64,000 nt of DNA from Astrocystis sublimbata. Lineage: Eukaryota; Ascomycota; Sordariomycetes; Xylariales; Xylariaceae. Position numbers and translations under genes: made by a program. The stretch is from assembly GCA_022453515.1 (NCBI GenBank), contig JAJNNY010000016.1:620001-684000 (forward strand), read 5' to 3'. How positions within the stretch are numbered: position 1 is the stretch's first letter; every line of letters starts with the position of its first letter. Under the pieces are notes generated by a model. The model saw only the letters and a list, made by a program, of their open reading frames with translations. It was not told the origin of the DNA and searched no databases. Shown here one piece after another: positions 25,151 through 37,440 of the stretch.

Positions 25151-25768
25151 CCCGCCAGGTGCAGGTAGGAGGAGGTAGCTAGGTATAAGGCAAGCCCAAA
25201 AGCCTAAGCCGGGCAGTTCCCCAGTCCCAATTCCCACGTCCCCCAGTCCACACAAGTCGTGCTCTGGTCCATCTTGGTCCATCTTGGTCCTCCTTCTCAT
25301 CTGAGCAGACCGTCTACTTCCCCAGGTACTCGGCCAGGCACTTGGTCGCGACCGAACAAACCCGCCGTGTCGGTCTCTGACGGTACGTGTAGGTGTAGGT
25401 AGGGACCGCTGCTGTCTCGGCTGCTGCTGTTGCTACCAACTCGCCGGATCGACTCTTGCCTCTCGACTCTGCCCGCCTCTCGACTCTGAAGGCCCAAGGG
25501 GGTTGTTGTCTCGTCTCGTCAGTGGCTTGGCTTCCCGACGGCAGCTCTGCCTCTGCCTCTGCCACCCCTCCGCAACCTCTCCCGCATCTCTATCTCTACT
25601 GTACCGCATCTCTCTACCTCTACCGCCTACGACCACCGCAACAACTCCACACTTCTTCCACCACCGCACGCTCGTCATTGCGAAGCACACACAGCCTGAG
25701 TCTGCGTCGACTGTCCAACTAACTGCCCGACCGACCGCCTGGTCTTCTTCCTCCCCCGCCCAACCGCC

Positions 25769-28698
25769 ATGGATCCGTGGCAGGGCTACCAGGACGCTGC
25801 CGGCGCTCCGCGAAGATACAACGGCACCGGCCAGATGACGCCAACCCGCGAGTACCCCCAGCAGCACCAGCCGCAGCACCAGCAGCAGCCCGGACAGGGA
25901 CACCCGCCCGCAGGCTTCAAGTACGACTACCAGGACATGATGCATCCCCACTCCGCGCAACCCAGCGTCGCGTCGCCCTCCGGCACGCCGCGCGATGGGA
26001 ACGGCGACGTCCCAATGCAGGGTGCTCACGACCCCTACGGTGCTATCAAGTATCCTTCGCGACCGCACCACCAATCCCACCTCTCTGGCGGCAGCCGATC
26101 CGCCAACCTACACTCCCCCTCGGAGCCTTCGGCTGCGGCTCAGCGCTACTCGCCCATGGAAGTCCTCTCCCCCACGTCACCCTACGGGTCCAAGACACCA
26201 TCGAGCCAGAGCCAGTTCGCGACATCGCACAGTCAGCGCCAGTCGCCCTCCCGCCCCGACTATCCGCCCACCAGTCCCTACTATGGCCGCCAGAGCTCAC
26301 AGCTTCCACCCATAGCGCCTTATCTGAGTGGCCAGGATGGCTACCAGTCGGCCACGGTTGCCGGCCTCGATGGCGCGTATGCTAACGATCCCACCATGCA
26401 ACGTAGGCCATCGCAAGCACATGGCACACACGTTCCCGCCGCGAAGAAGCCAGTGCCCCAATTGAGGAAGATCGAGAATCCCTCCGAACTGCAACCAAGG
26501 ATCAACGATCAACCACCGTTTCGGCGAGCAAACCCCGAAGGCGGTTTCATAAGCGTAGGATTCCAGACCATGAGTATGCTCATTGTGGCGGGCGCTGACA
26601 GCTTATTTACAGCCCCTACAAGCTCTTACGGTCCACTTACCCGCAACATACCGTATCTGTAACCCTAATTTCAAGTATGAGTCTTCAAGGAACCCCAGGC
26701 GAGTTTTGACCAAGCCGAGCAAAGGAACCAAGAACGACGGGTACGACAACGAGGACAGTGACTACATTCTTTATGTGAACGACATACTCGGATCCGAGGA
26801 GGCTGGTCACAAGTATGTTCGACCTTGGTTCTTGTGTTTCTGCTCTGCCTCTAACTTGCTCTCAGAAATCGATACCTGATTCTCGATGTGCTCGGCCAAG
26901 GAACTTTTGGACAAGTCGTCAAGTGCCAGAATCTGAAAACGCAAGAAGTTGTGGCCGTCAAAGTCATCAAGAATCGGACAGCCTATTTTAACCAGAGCAT
27001 GATGGAGGTATCCGTACTAGACCTGGTATGTCTTGTCGCTGCGCTTTCCAAATGTTCTTCAGCTCAACTGTGAAACAGGTAAATACGAAGCTGGACAAGA
27101 ATGATGACCACCATTTGCTACGACTAAAAGATACTTTCATACATCGACAGCATCTTTGCTTGGTCTTCGAACTCTTGAGCGTCAATTTGTACGAGCTGAT
27201 CAAACAGAATCAATTTCGGGGTCTGAGCACGACGCTTGTACGGGTGTTCGCCCAGCAACTGCTGAACGGACTGGCTTTGCTCAACAAGGCCCGGCTAATA
27301 CACTGTGATCTCAAGCCAGAGAACATCTTACTGAAGAACCTGGAGAGTCCGATCATCAAGATTATCGATTTTGGTTCGGCCTGTGACGAGCGACAGACCG
27401 TGTACACCTACATTCAATCCCGCTTTTATCGATCGCCAGAAGTATTACTGGGTCTGCCGTACTCTTCCGCCATCGACATGTGGTCGCTCGGCTGTATCGT
27501 CGTCGAGCTATTTCTGGGTCTACCACTCTTTCCCGGTTCTTCCGAGTATAACCAGGTATCAAGAATTGTTGAAATGTTGGGGAACCCACCAAATTGGATG
27601 ATTGAGGCTGGCAAACAATCTGGCGACTTTTTCGAAAAAACCCAAGATGAGTTCGGTCGGAAGACTTACCACCTGAAGAGCATGGAACAGTATTCGAGGG
27701 AGCGCGGTACGAAAGAACAACCTAGCAAGAAGTATTTTCAAGCGAATACGTTGCCAGAGATTATCAAAACATATCCATTACCGCGGAAGAATATGAAGCC
27801 GAACGAGGTCGAGCGAGGTGAGTAACTCAGTAACTCGAGCTCTAGGTTCCGTCTGCTTGATTTCAAAGCTAATCGCAATCGCTCCTTAGAAATGAACAAT
27901 CGGACTGCTTTCATCGACTTCGTCCGAGGCTTACTAACAATCAGTCCTCTTGACCGGTGGTCGCCTCAACAGGCAAAACTCCATCCGTTCATCACCCAGC
28001 ACAAGTTTACTGGTCCTTTTGTGCCGCCGATGAACTTGAGGTCAAGCTCTTTGAACCGGTCACCGGCACCAGGCACTCAGCAGCAGCAACAAGCTGCTGA
28101 GCTTAGCAAGCAGAGAGAGAGGACCCAAGCTGCCCACGCCCAGGCTCAGGCTCAGGCTGCTCAGGGGAACTATGCGATGCAGACTAACCAGTACCCACAA
28201 TCTCCCCACGGTCAACCTCCCATGTACGGCAACAATGGCATGTACGCGCCGGGAGGCAGCCACGCTGGTGCACCTCCACCCTACGCCCCTCAGCAGTCGC
28301 CGTATGGCCAAGTAGCCATGAATCAGGCGCCGGCGCAAATGCCGGCGGCAAATTACGCGCCTGTGCAGCAGCCGAGTCTATACCAACAGGCTGCAGTCCG
28401 AGCAGGACGCCAGCGAGCATCTACCATGGACCAACAACAGAGCGGAATCCCGGCCACGATTCAAAGGGTTGCAAGTCACCTTGACCCAAGCCAGCCGATT
28501 CGACTGCAGCCCAGTCCCGCCTACTACCCCCCGCCAGCCGATGGCATGGGCATGGCAGATCCTGGTGCACGAGTTGCTGGTCGACGAGACAGTCGAGCAC
28601 AAAGAGGTGGTGCCAGAGGCAGCAACCGTGATTTCATCCGAAACTTGGAAGAAAGGACACTTGAAGAGGGCTTCAGTGGCCAGAGTTCATGGCACTAG
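25769..28698 (+). CDS. YAK1: YAK1 dual-specificity (DYRK) protein kinase
   Basis: Five exons, 25769-26554, 26613-26812, 26866-27025, 27079-27817 and 27890-28698, give 897 aa, with introns of 53-72 nt. The N-terminal ~265 residues are Gln/Pro/Ser-rich. A Yak1-type box (NPNFKYESSRNPRRVLTKPS, 279-298) and DYILYVNDILG precede the kinase domain (~332-680): the glycine loop GQGTFGQV, catalytic Lys361 in VAVKV, HCDLKPEN with Asp459, DFG 479-481, and the DYRK activation-loop YTY (491-493). The C-terminus is Gln/Pro/Ala-rich. Yak1 restrains growth under nutrient or other stress, acting downstream of or parallel to PKA and TORC1, and moves between cytoplasm and nucleus. Length, box and YxY together separate it from Pom1 and other DYRKs. 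It follows an unusually long ATG-free leader. Confidence 0.96.
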
Positions 28699-30770
28699 GA
28701 TGGTTACATATTCAGACGCGGATACCCTGCGTACAAACGAAGAAAGATCCATCAATGAGATTCCTTGATAACCCTTCTCGGCTTTACTCTTAGAGTCTTC
28801 GGCTGATTCGGGCTGAAAGAACGAGGACCCGCAGATGGCGTGCTGAAGTGTTGTTCCCACTAAACTGCGTTCAGGATTGAGATCTTTGAGAGGTGGAATG
28901 GATAGGTATGAAGACTACCTACCTCAAGAGACGTCCCATCGGATACGATTGACACACAAAACAAAAACTCCCGACTTACGCCATGGCAACTGCTTCACGA
29001 AGCTTCGCATGGTGAACACCCCTACTAGACGCTCAGTTGTGGCCGTGGTTGCTCAACCAAGGTCAACCAAGCAGCCGAGAATTTTATATGTCGGGAAACA
29101 TATTCCCGTCGGGATCATGAAGATCCCATTTAGCTAGATGTGGCTCGATGATGCCTTGTTTGCATGGGCCGCAGATGCATCCCTGCGCGGATGCTTCTTT
29201 TGTATTTTTCTTTTCCCACCACCTTCTATATTCCGAATCGAATGGATGTGTTCTATAGTGATACCATGCTGTGTTGTTAGCTAAGACTTGAGCTGGGACA
29301 TGACTCGCACACGTGGTTGTAGAATGCAGGTAGCTCGCTTGGCTAAAGGGTTTCTAGGTTGCTGGGGATGGTGTGGTAGATGGGCAGGCAGAATACCAAA
29401 AAACGGCGGGTGGGTGCTGAGATACGCAACACATACCATTTCCGATACACATTATACGCACTGGCTACCTAGCTGCATGCCTACAATCCTCTATGTACAC
29501 ACGAAAACTGTTGCTGAAGCACGTATGAGTTGTACAACTCCTTGCAATGAGCAGGGCCCGATACTTACGGAATAGGTGGCTTGAAAATGGGATGGGATGG
29601 GCAAAACGCATTCTTTTGAGTTACTTTTGTGCATCAAGACAGCATAGCAGAAATATTGAGGATTCAAAGTCGAGTTGCCTTCACACTGATTATTCACCTA
29701 TACGTCCAGTACCCCAGTGCTATTACTGGCCACTTTGCATCCACCGTCAACCATCGAGTATGAGTATGTCTTGCCGTTTTGGGGGTTACACTACCTAATG
29801 CTTTCAATTGCCTAGGGTGTTTAAGCCAAGAGTAACAAAGTATTTGACAGACTTTACCTAAGCTTCCAGAGGGTATGGTGGACAACCTTGCACGGTAGCA
29901 TTAGTGAGTGTAAATAGGTAGGTAATCAGGGGATTTATCACATGTGTGTGCTAAGTTGGAAACTACCTAGGAGTTAAACGTTACGCCTATTTGGTGTTAA
30001 GTCAGTGCTAAGACTCAAAGTTGAGAAATTCCTTACGCTATGGAAGTTCCGCTCTAAGATGACTTACCTAGTAGACTGTGTAATGGGTTGATTGCCACAC
30101 CTAAAAGGTGGGATCTAGAAGGGAGGGATCTAGTGACCTGGCCTTAGCCGTGAGGGGTCCTTATAATACACTGTGACTCGTACCTGCCTAACAACTGCAG
30201 CACAAACTACCTAGGTTTGTTTAAACTAGAGCTAATCTAATAGTGTATGGATTTACCTCTATACGTAGCTGATCATAATAGTGGCTCGTTATGCTGATGC
30301 GATTCTCTGGTAATGACAGAAATGAATGCTTTATTGTGGCTAGGTCGTGTGAAGATGAACATCTCCTACTTAGAATTCTTCTGTTTTATTATCATTATTT
30401 CTCGCGCGATGAGGTTTGGTACTCAGTCATCAAGCTGTATCCTATGGCCTATGATTTCCTCTACCTTTGAGCGCCATGCATAGCGGGTGTGCTCACGCAA
30501 TCAATCGACTTGCAGGGTACATGCCTGAAGCAACACCTAATTTATGTGCCATCAATGATACATGAAATAAGTTAAGTACAAAGTTAGGCCAGAGCCAATA
30601 TACAAGGGGCGGGTAGCGCATCTAGCCCACAACCATGTCCAACTCAAAATTTAGAGCTTGAATTCCACGCTGGAGTCATCGCTGGATTCGTGGCTGGAAG
30701 GAGCGAGTCGGTTGATGCGATCGGGTTGGCGTTCAGAGCGTTCGGATCAGTCATATCGTTGATTGGGATG
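28699..30770. other. Convergent intergenic region after YAK1
   Basis: 2.1 kb between convergent gene ends. Short frames only; nothing recognisable. TAGGTA-family motifs recur near 29910, 29965 and 30210. It should contain both 3' UTRs and terminators, but I cannot place polyadenylation sites confidently. Confidence 0.5.
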
Positions 30771-31896
30771 CTATCGTCCTTGCCGAAAGGAACGGTTATC
30801 ACGGCGGTAAGATCCGGGCTTGCTGTTATTGTTATTGGTATTGCCCCGTGGCTGGGTCGCCGAAACTAGCTCATCGCTATAGAGTCTTTCGTTTGCACCC
30901 TCAACCTGCATTGTGTCGTTGAAGCCGAGGGATCCATCGACAAGCACGCTGTTACCGCCGAATCGGGTCTCGTTGGTACGGTCGACACGGGGCGGAGGTA
31001 GTGACGGTGCTGTGTAGCCACCAGGCTTCATGTAAACGCTCAATGTTCTCCCGTCGGCCTGGATGTGCGACAGGTTGTGAGCTTCTTGTCTTCGACAATT
31101 AGACGATCCGTTTGGCAAGGATGGAACTTACAGTTTGCTGGTCGAATCTCTCTATTACCTGGTCGGCGCCATCCTTGCTCTCAAATACAACCTCGGCAAT
31201 GACAATTGGATGCGTCTTCACCAGCCGACAGCTCGTGACGAGCCCTCCAACGGGAGTCAAGGCGCTCTCAATGTCAGCGACCGTGGTGCCTGGCGCAAGA
31301 TTTTGTAGTAGCACCGCGAATGGCCCAGCTAGCCCTTTGATGGTGAAGCCAGCCTGGCTCCCTCGACTTGAGTTGGAGGAGACGTTCATCTGTTGGGCGG
31401 GGCTCGACGATGCGGCAGCCCTTGCATAGGCATTCGCTAGCTTGCTCGTGCGGTTAGACCGTGTGTTATGGGCGGCCTGTCTGGCTTGAGGGGGGGCGGT
31501 GCCGGGGGCGTGGACCCGGGCAGCGAGGGAATTGGGTGCCGGTTGCTGCGCTCTCGGCCGTCGGCCCTCTTGCGTGTTGTGCAGATCGTGTGTCCATTCG
31601 CCATTGACATTCCCCGCAGAGATGCGGCCGCCAGTGGATACGCGCTGAAGATGTGAGTTGCACAATTCGGAGTATCTGGAAACCACAGTGGGTTGCGAAC
31701 GCACCTTATTGACGCCGACACGGCTGGCGAGGGAGCCGCCAGGGGCAGACTTCAAGGGTGCGCTGGCTCGGCGGTTGCCGTCCTTGTTCTTGGAAAATAT
31801 GCGCGCGGCCAGCTCTTCATTCCGCTTGCGGTCTCGGCCTTCTTGGATGATCTTCTGAAAGTCGCCTGCGAGTTTCTGCTTCTCCTTCGATGCCAT
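30771..31896 (-). CDS. ALY/Yra1-type single-RRM RNA-binding protein
   Basis: Three exons on -, 31896-31705, 31644-31132 and 31058-30771, give 330 aa. The N-terminus is basic (RDRKRNEELAARIFSKNKDG, about 20-39), followed by Arg/Ala/Pro-rich sequence and one RRM (about 165-240) with RNP2-like VLLQNLA and RNP1-like IAEVVFES, ending in TADGRTLSVYM. The AEVVFE and ADGRxLxV pattern is that of ALYREF/Yra1/Mlo3 export adaptors. The Arg-rich N-terminus and Asn/Arg-rich C-terminus (NTNNNNS, YRRDNRSFRQGR) fit an RNA-packaging role, although it is not clearly the core Yra1 orthologue. Intron 1 (60 nt) is a multiple of three without a stop, so retention would give a 350-aa form. It is divergent from uL2 with about 0.7 kb shared. 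Confidence 0.75.
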
Positions 31897-32602
31897 GTTG
31901 TCGCGAAGGTGGCGACGATATGCTGGCGCGAGGATAGACTATGAATGCAACGTTATACGCGACGACTGGAAGGGTAGCGTATGGTATACACTTAGTGAAG
32001 TGCTGCGGGGCGACTTGCGTGTGGTGTGTGTACGTGTGTAGGTACAGAACGATGTTTGGTGGACGAAGATGGTGGTATTGATGACGGGGAATGGAGGGCC
32101 CCGAGAGTCGAGACGCGTGAGGTTCAAGTTGACGACTTCAATTTCCATTGAACCCTGCAGGGATCGAGTTAGAACTTACCTAGGCCTAGAACAGGCACCT
32201 ACTATGGCTTAGTGCGGCCGTGCGGCTGCAATTCTTGATCCACCTCTCCACATGGGTCTTTAGGTGCCTCAGGTATCTACCTCGCTAGGTACTTAGACAA
32301 GTGCGGCTAGCGGGGTAGGCGTGGCTTGTGGCTGGACGCAGAGGCTGCAAAGTGGCTAGTGGCTGAAGGTCTGGGTGGGTGAGTGTACCCGCACAGACCA
32401 GCGGCAGGCACCTGGCAGTTAGGGTCAAGCGAGGACTGGGACCAGCTGGCTCCCACACAACCGGTCGGACCAGGGAAAATTGTCGGCGCTCAATTTCGGG
32501 GGCCTCTGCTTGCTACACCAGAAAACTTCGAGACTCAACCACCAACCCACCACATCACATCTCTTTCTCACCACCTCGGATTACGCACAGTAGACCGCCA
32601 CA
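31897..32602. promoter_or_regulatory. Shared divergent promoter, RRM protein and uL2
   Basis: 706 bases between the two start codons (31896 on -, 32603 on +). It contains TACCTAGGCCTAG near 32178 and a CTAGGTACTTAG near 32284. The last ~50 bases before uL2 are pyrimidine-rich, as expected for a ribosomal protein leader. Both genes belong to RNA/translation metabolism, so co-regulation is plausible but not demonstrated. Confidence 0.5.
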
Positions 32603-33576
32603 ATGGGTCGCGTTGTAAGTGCAGAAAGCACGGGAACACGCCGTGCCGGTTCATCGCTGACACGCCCTCCAGATCCGTAACCAGAGAAAGGGAAACGGCG
32701 GTATCTTCAGTAGGTCACCCTCGAACCAGCGCCGTCCCCGTCCCCGTCCCCGTCGCCATCATCACCGTCGTGGCAGTTTCACTCACCCGTCTCGATAGCC
32801 GCCAACACCCGTCTACGAAAGGCCCCCGCCAAGTTCCGCAGCCTCGACTACGCCGAGCGACATGGCTACATGCGCGGCGTGATCAAGGAGATCATCCACG
32901 ACCCTGGCCGCGGTGCCCCCCTCGCCCGCGTTACCTTCCGTGACCCCTACAAGTTCAAGCAGGTCAAGGAGACCTTCATCGCCAACGAGGGCATGTACAC
33001 CGGCCAATTCATCTACGCCGGAAAGAACGCCGCCCTGACCGTCGGAAACGTCCTCCCCCTCTCCTCGATGCCCGAAGGTACCGTCGTCTCCAACGTCGAG
33101 GAGAAGGTCGGTGACCGTGGTGTCCTCGGCCGCACCTCCGGCAACTATGTCACCATCGTCGGCCACAACCCCGACGAGGGCAAGACTCGCATCAAGCTGC
33201 CCTCAGGCGCCAAGAAGGTCGTCAGCAGCAGCGCCCGTGGCATGATCGGCATCGTCGCTGGTGGTGGCCGTACCGACAAACCTCTGCTCAAGGCCTCGCG
33301 TGCCAAGCACAAGTTCGCCGTCAAGCGCAACTCATGGCCCAAGACTCGTGGTGTTGCCATGAACCCCGTCGACCATCCTCACGGTGGTGTAAGTTTTGGA
33401 CAACCCGGCGGCAACGAGAAGGCGGGGGACATGCTGACACACGCTACCAGGGTAACCATCAACATATCGGTAAGGCTTCGACCATCTCGAGATACGCGGC
33501 ACAGGGTCAAAAGGCGGGTCTTATTGCCGCCAGACGGACGGGTCTGCTCCGTGGTACACAAAAGACAAAGGAGTAG
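32603..33576 (+). CDS. RPL2: Large-subunit ribosomal protein uL2 (Rpl2/RPL8)
   Basis: Four exons, 32603-32614, 32673-32709, 32799-33388 and 33451-33576, give 254 aa, the usual eukaryotic uL2 length. Exon 1 is only 12 nt (MGRV). The protein starts [28 protein letters not shown], then [38 protein letters not shown], and ends with the conserved [17 protein letters not shown] loop, split by intron 3 between the second and third glycine after the HPH. In ribosomes this loop reaches the peptidyl-transferase centre and its histidine is strongly conserved. Introns of 58, 89 and 62 nt are all GT-AG. An unspliced frame running to 34060 is an artefact of reading through intron 3. Confidence 0.97.
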
Positions 33577-36500
33577 AATGTTTCTCCTGGCTACTGGTTT
33601 ATCAAGGCGGTTGGAGTTTTACTGTTGCTCTTTGCATCTTCAGGTACACGCGAGTCGACATGAGATAGGCTCAATGGGAAAGTACCCGGTATCAATTTTT
33701 GCATTGCCACAGTTCGGAAGACTCGTGCACCAGGCGACGCGAGGCGTGAATGGATGCTATCCGGTTCCTGCAAGTGAAGTTGTCATGGCCGTAGGAACTA
33801 CACAGCAAGGCCAAAATAAGATAGGCAGAATCCGGCCAAGAAGGCTGGACATGTGTAATGAAGAAAAGAAACGACGTTATTCCAACCAACCACGTAACAC
33901 TCCACTCAACTCTGGGTTCTTTGGAATTGTCCATCGATCGCAATACTGCTGTTCTCTTCAAGCTGGTGCAAGGTTTCCTGTCCCTGGAAGACCCATTGAT
34001 AGGCATTTAGCCGATTTTCTGGCGGAACGGTCATATGAAGGCGACGAGAAAACCCCATAGACTATGGCATACGACTGCATGTATATGTGATAGGAACCTC
34101 ACAAGCGACCAACTTTCCAGTATTACTTTAAATGCCGAGAATACGATGCCTCGTCGGCTTAAAAGATGCAGGTAGACCACCCGTGCGTCTTCAGCACGCC
34201 AGAGTCAGTAACTGTCTTATACAGTTGCTCATGGAACGGGTTGCGGGTGTCTTGGGAGCATAGATACCTGTTATGGCAATCTATGCCCCCGAGACTTACC
34301 AGAAGTGGAACTAAATGACTTGAGCGAGTATAGACCCAGGTCAGGCAAGAAGTATCAAATATAGTCGAAGGGGCATGCATGCTGGTCGGGAACGGTGAGC
34401 TTATGTGCCCCTTTTTGGGACGAGTGAATCATCAGATGTCACTCAGGGACCCAATCAATTATTCATCATGCTTACATCCATGTCACTATTGACAGACAAC
34501 ACTTACTCCGGTCGCTCCGGAGCAACAAACAGTTCCTCGCCTGCCAGACAAACCGCTGGAGTCTTGAATTCCTCAGTTTAACATGTCTCGAGGAGACAAT
34601 ACTGCTCCCAAAAGATCGATCTAGAAGGTCCTGAATCATGGTGATTCTTTCACTATAAGTGGCAATTCACTACAGCATTCGCCTGTCGTTCGCGCCAACA
34701 GTGATATCAAGTAGACTGTGTGGGAGCTTGAGTCGCGCTGGTTTTAAAGAGCCTGGTCTAGCAGTCAATGATTCGGAGTGAAAGAAAGCATCCAAGTTTA
34801 GAACGTCGACCTCATGAACTACTTTATTCAATAGTCGTAGCCATGACCCTTTACTCAGAAGTTCACCTCGAGTTTATATCAGAATCGGAGTTTTACTCCC
34901 GTAAATGAGTCCGGTGCCGGCCAATATGGCGTATGGGAAGACACACACGACAGCGATGAGGTCAAGAGCGAGGAGTGAGCTGAGTTGTCGATATAATCAT
35001 CGGTGCATTACCTCGTTAGCTTGTGAAAGGCAAAACTAGTAGGGTCTGGAGAAGAAGTTGAGCCGACGAAGTCTAGCATTGTCAATATTATCCTCGTTTC
35101 TAGAACGAGTATGTTGAAGCTGAAGCACTTGACGAACGGTGCCAAGGTTGTAGGTTTGATGCTCTGGACAAGACTGTGTCGCCAAACGCGGGACATTTGG
35201 TAATAGAAACCCCAAGTTGCTGGTGTGGTGAATCGTGATCAGTCGAAAGATCCCAGCGTACATGGGTTGTGGTTACGTTGGGTATCTTCAGTTAGAGAGC
35301 CGGCCAAGTGAGGGTGCAGCTGGCATGACAAATAGCATGTTGCGAGGATACTGCCACTGGATACCTTTCATTAGTAATAGTCAATCTTATCTTCAACTGT
35401 TGACTACCTCATGGCCTGTTAAATTAACAGACTGCCTCTATCGTCTCCCTCGAGGACATTACATCATCCGGATGTATAATCCCTCCGCTACTGTTAGTAT
35501 CCGTGGCCGTCAATCTGCTTACGAGTACACCAAGACGGAAACACTAGCCTTCCGGCCTAACAATGCATGTTATGAGGGTTCCCCCTTATTTTACACCATC
35601 GCAGCTAGGCACCTAGGATCATGGAAAGCTTCGTGAGTCACCGTTTGCATATTGCTACAGTCTCGAGTCTCGACAATAGGTTTCCGGCCTACCCTGTTCA
35701 CGTCGAAGAGGGGCCTGGAATGTACTTGTGCTGTACACCTTGCCCAATTGAGCGTTGAGGGCGGTCATGACAATTAGGTGCTCGGACGAAGAAACGTCAG
35801 GTCGGCCAAAGGTCTTGGCTAGCACACACACCCCGGCTAGTATTCTGTCTGTTAGGTTCGTCACATCCTCCCCCCCCCCCCGGCATATCAAGCAACACCG
35901 AACACCATTAACGCCGCCGAGGAAACGCGAGCCGCTCTTTGACCGCCCCGTGCCGCAATGCCCACGTAGTACGAGTATATCATCACCTATGTATGCTCCG
36001 GGATGCCCCGGACCGACAGGGGACCAGAGAAGATCCTGGGGTATGGTGTAGTAAACCTGCCTCGCCTGCTACGAGATGCAGCACGATCGTACCTGGGTGC
36101 TTGGGTGTCTGGGTGTCTGGTCCGAGTCCGAGCCTGGCTCGCCTGAGATGCTCGTCGGCAGTGCAGGGCCAGCAAGGGGAGGCAGGTGAGAGGAACCGCT
36201 CGGGGTTAAGCCGCCGGCTATGACTGGGCTACCAGTAGAGGGATAAGGGTTCCAGCTACCCTATGGTTGGTAAGCCTCGCCAAATACTATTGACCTAACT
36301 CCATCTTCACACTGGGAGGGAAGAGAGGGAGGGAGGGATGTAGTTGAGGAAAATTAGCATGTCGGCATCCGCACGGAGATAATAGCTTTGTCATCTCCGC
36401 ACGCCCAACGCACGGGCGGCCTAGGAAAGATCCCGTCAAACGAAGCTCGCCAGTCGCCAGGTTGGGATATTTGCCTAGTCAACATGGAGATTAGGGGGGC

Positions 36501-36804
36501 GTATGCTAACGGAAGAGGAAATGATGGGCCCGATCTACGTGCCTGATCGAACTGAGCTCCTACCCTTGCCAGGTAGGATTCTTGGTGTTGTGACGGTGGA
36601 ACCAGAGGGCCAGAGTCTCTTCAGTGTTGTCAATCGGACAAAATTCCATTGAATAAAAAACTATAAGTACTCGTCTCGGGAGCAGATATCTGAGTTGAAG
36701 TAGCACGCCCTGAGCAACCTCGTTCTCATATCCCTCTTACTACTCCTACCAACCATACTACAACCTGCTCTTCTTTCTTGAGATTCCTCGAACCAACCAG
36801 CACA
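33577..36804. other. Intergenic region between uL2 and the GPI-protein gene
   Basis: 3.2 kb without a supported gene; all frames are short and unrelated to known families. A run of 12 C lies at 35870-35881. The last part is the promoter of the gene at 36805, with a TATA-like box. Confidence 0.5.
36662..36667 (+). promoter_or_regulatory. TATA-like box upstream of the GPI-protein gene
   Basis: TATAAG, 143 bases before the ATG at 36805, following AATAAAAAAC. The spacing suits a strongly or conditionally expressed surface-protein gene. Confidence 0.4.
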
Positions 36805-37440
36805 ATGTATAGCACTCGTGTTCTCCTCTCGCTCGCCGCTCTTGCAGGCACCTCGCTATCGCAGAAATCCGACAAGGCCTACTGTGACTCAGTCGAGTCA
36901 TCCTATTTCGCAACCGTGTTCGCAATGGGACCAACCACGCCCGCGGCCATCCTCTCCTTCGTCGCCACTGAAACGGCCATCCCCGCGCTCGGCACGACAT
37001 TCGACCCCTCGGGGCACCAGGACCAGCTGTGCGCGATCGCGACGGCGCTACCGTCGTCCCTTCTGCCCGCATTCCAAGATTTTGCCTCGAAGCAGCTCGA
37101 GTTCGGCGAGGAGCAGAACCCCGGGTTCGTCGAGTACATCACCGACTGCTCCCCCGCCCCCAAGGCCTCATCCCTGATCAGCTACCTTGATCATGTTTAC
37201 CACTACACGGGCAACATCTGCACCGAGTCGGAGACGGCATCGGCGTCGGCCACGCCCACGGTCGCCCCCGGCAGCGGTGCGTCGAACGGCACTCAGCCGA
37301 CCGGCACGGGCTCCGCTTATCCCACAGCCACTGGCAGCTCATCGTCTCCGATCCCCACGGCCGCTGCTGCCAGGCCAACCGGGGCCTTGATTGGCGTCGC
37401 CGCTGTGGGCGGCGTGCTCGGTGCTGTGGCTCTGCTGTAA
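36805..37440 (+). CDS. Putative GPI-anchored cell-surface protein
   Basis: Single exon, 211 aa. Residues 1-19 form a signal peptide (MYSTRVLLSLAALAGTSLS). The mature part has four cysteines (27, 76, 115, 139), compatible with two disulfides but too few for an eight-cysteine CFEM domain. A Ser/Thr/Ala/Pro-rich, probably O-glycosylated stalk covers about 140-190, with one NGT sequon at 161. The protein ends in a hydrophobic tail (ALIGVAAVGGVLGAVALL) without charged residues after it, the usual GPI-attachment signal; a small-residue omega site would lie just upstream. I do not recognise the globular part. A wall or membrane location is well supported; function is unknown. Confidence 0.82.
   Translation: MYSTRVLLSLAALAGTSLSQKSDKAYCDSVESSYFATVFAMGPTTPAAILSFVATETAIPALGTTFDPSGHQDQLCAIATALPSSLLPAFQDFASKQLEFGEEQNPGFVEYITDCSPAPKASSLISYLDHVYHYTGNICTESETASASATPTVAPGSGASNGTQPTGTGSAYPTATGSSSSPIPTAAAARPTGALIGVAAVGGVLGAVALL

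Larger units (their letters stand above)
22316..25768. other. Intergenic region between PUB1 and YAK1
   Basis: 3.45 kb with no supported gene. A 149-codon frame (23297-23746) has no family resemblance. Two overlapping copies of the dispersed 14-mer lie at 23627-23649 and another at 25137-25150. From 24828 to the YAK1 ATG at 25769 there is no ATG on the + strand, and the last ~480 bases are strongly C/T-rich, which fits a long leader. Confidence 0.55.

Noticed and set aside
33389..34060. C-terminal extension of uL2 in an unspliced frame
   Set aside because: Splicing 33389-33450 restores the universally conserved HPHGGGNHQHIG ending and the standard 254-aa length.
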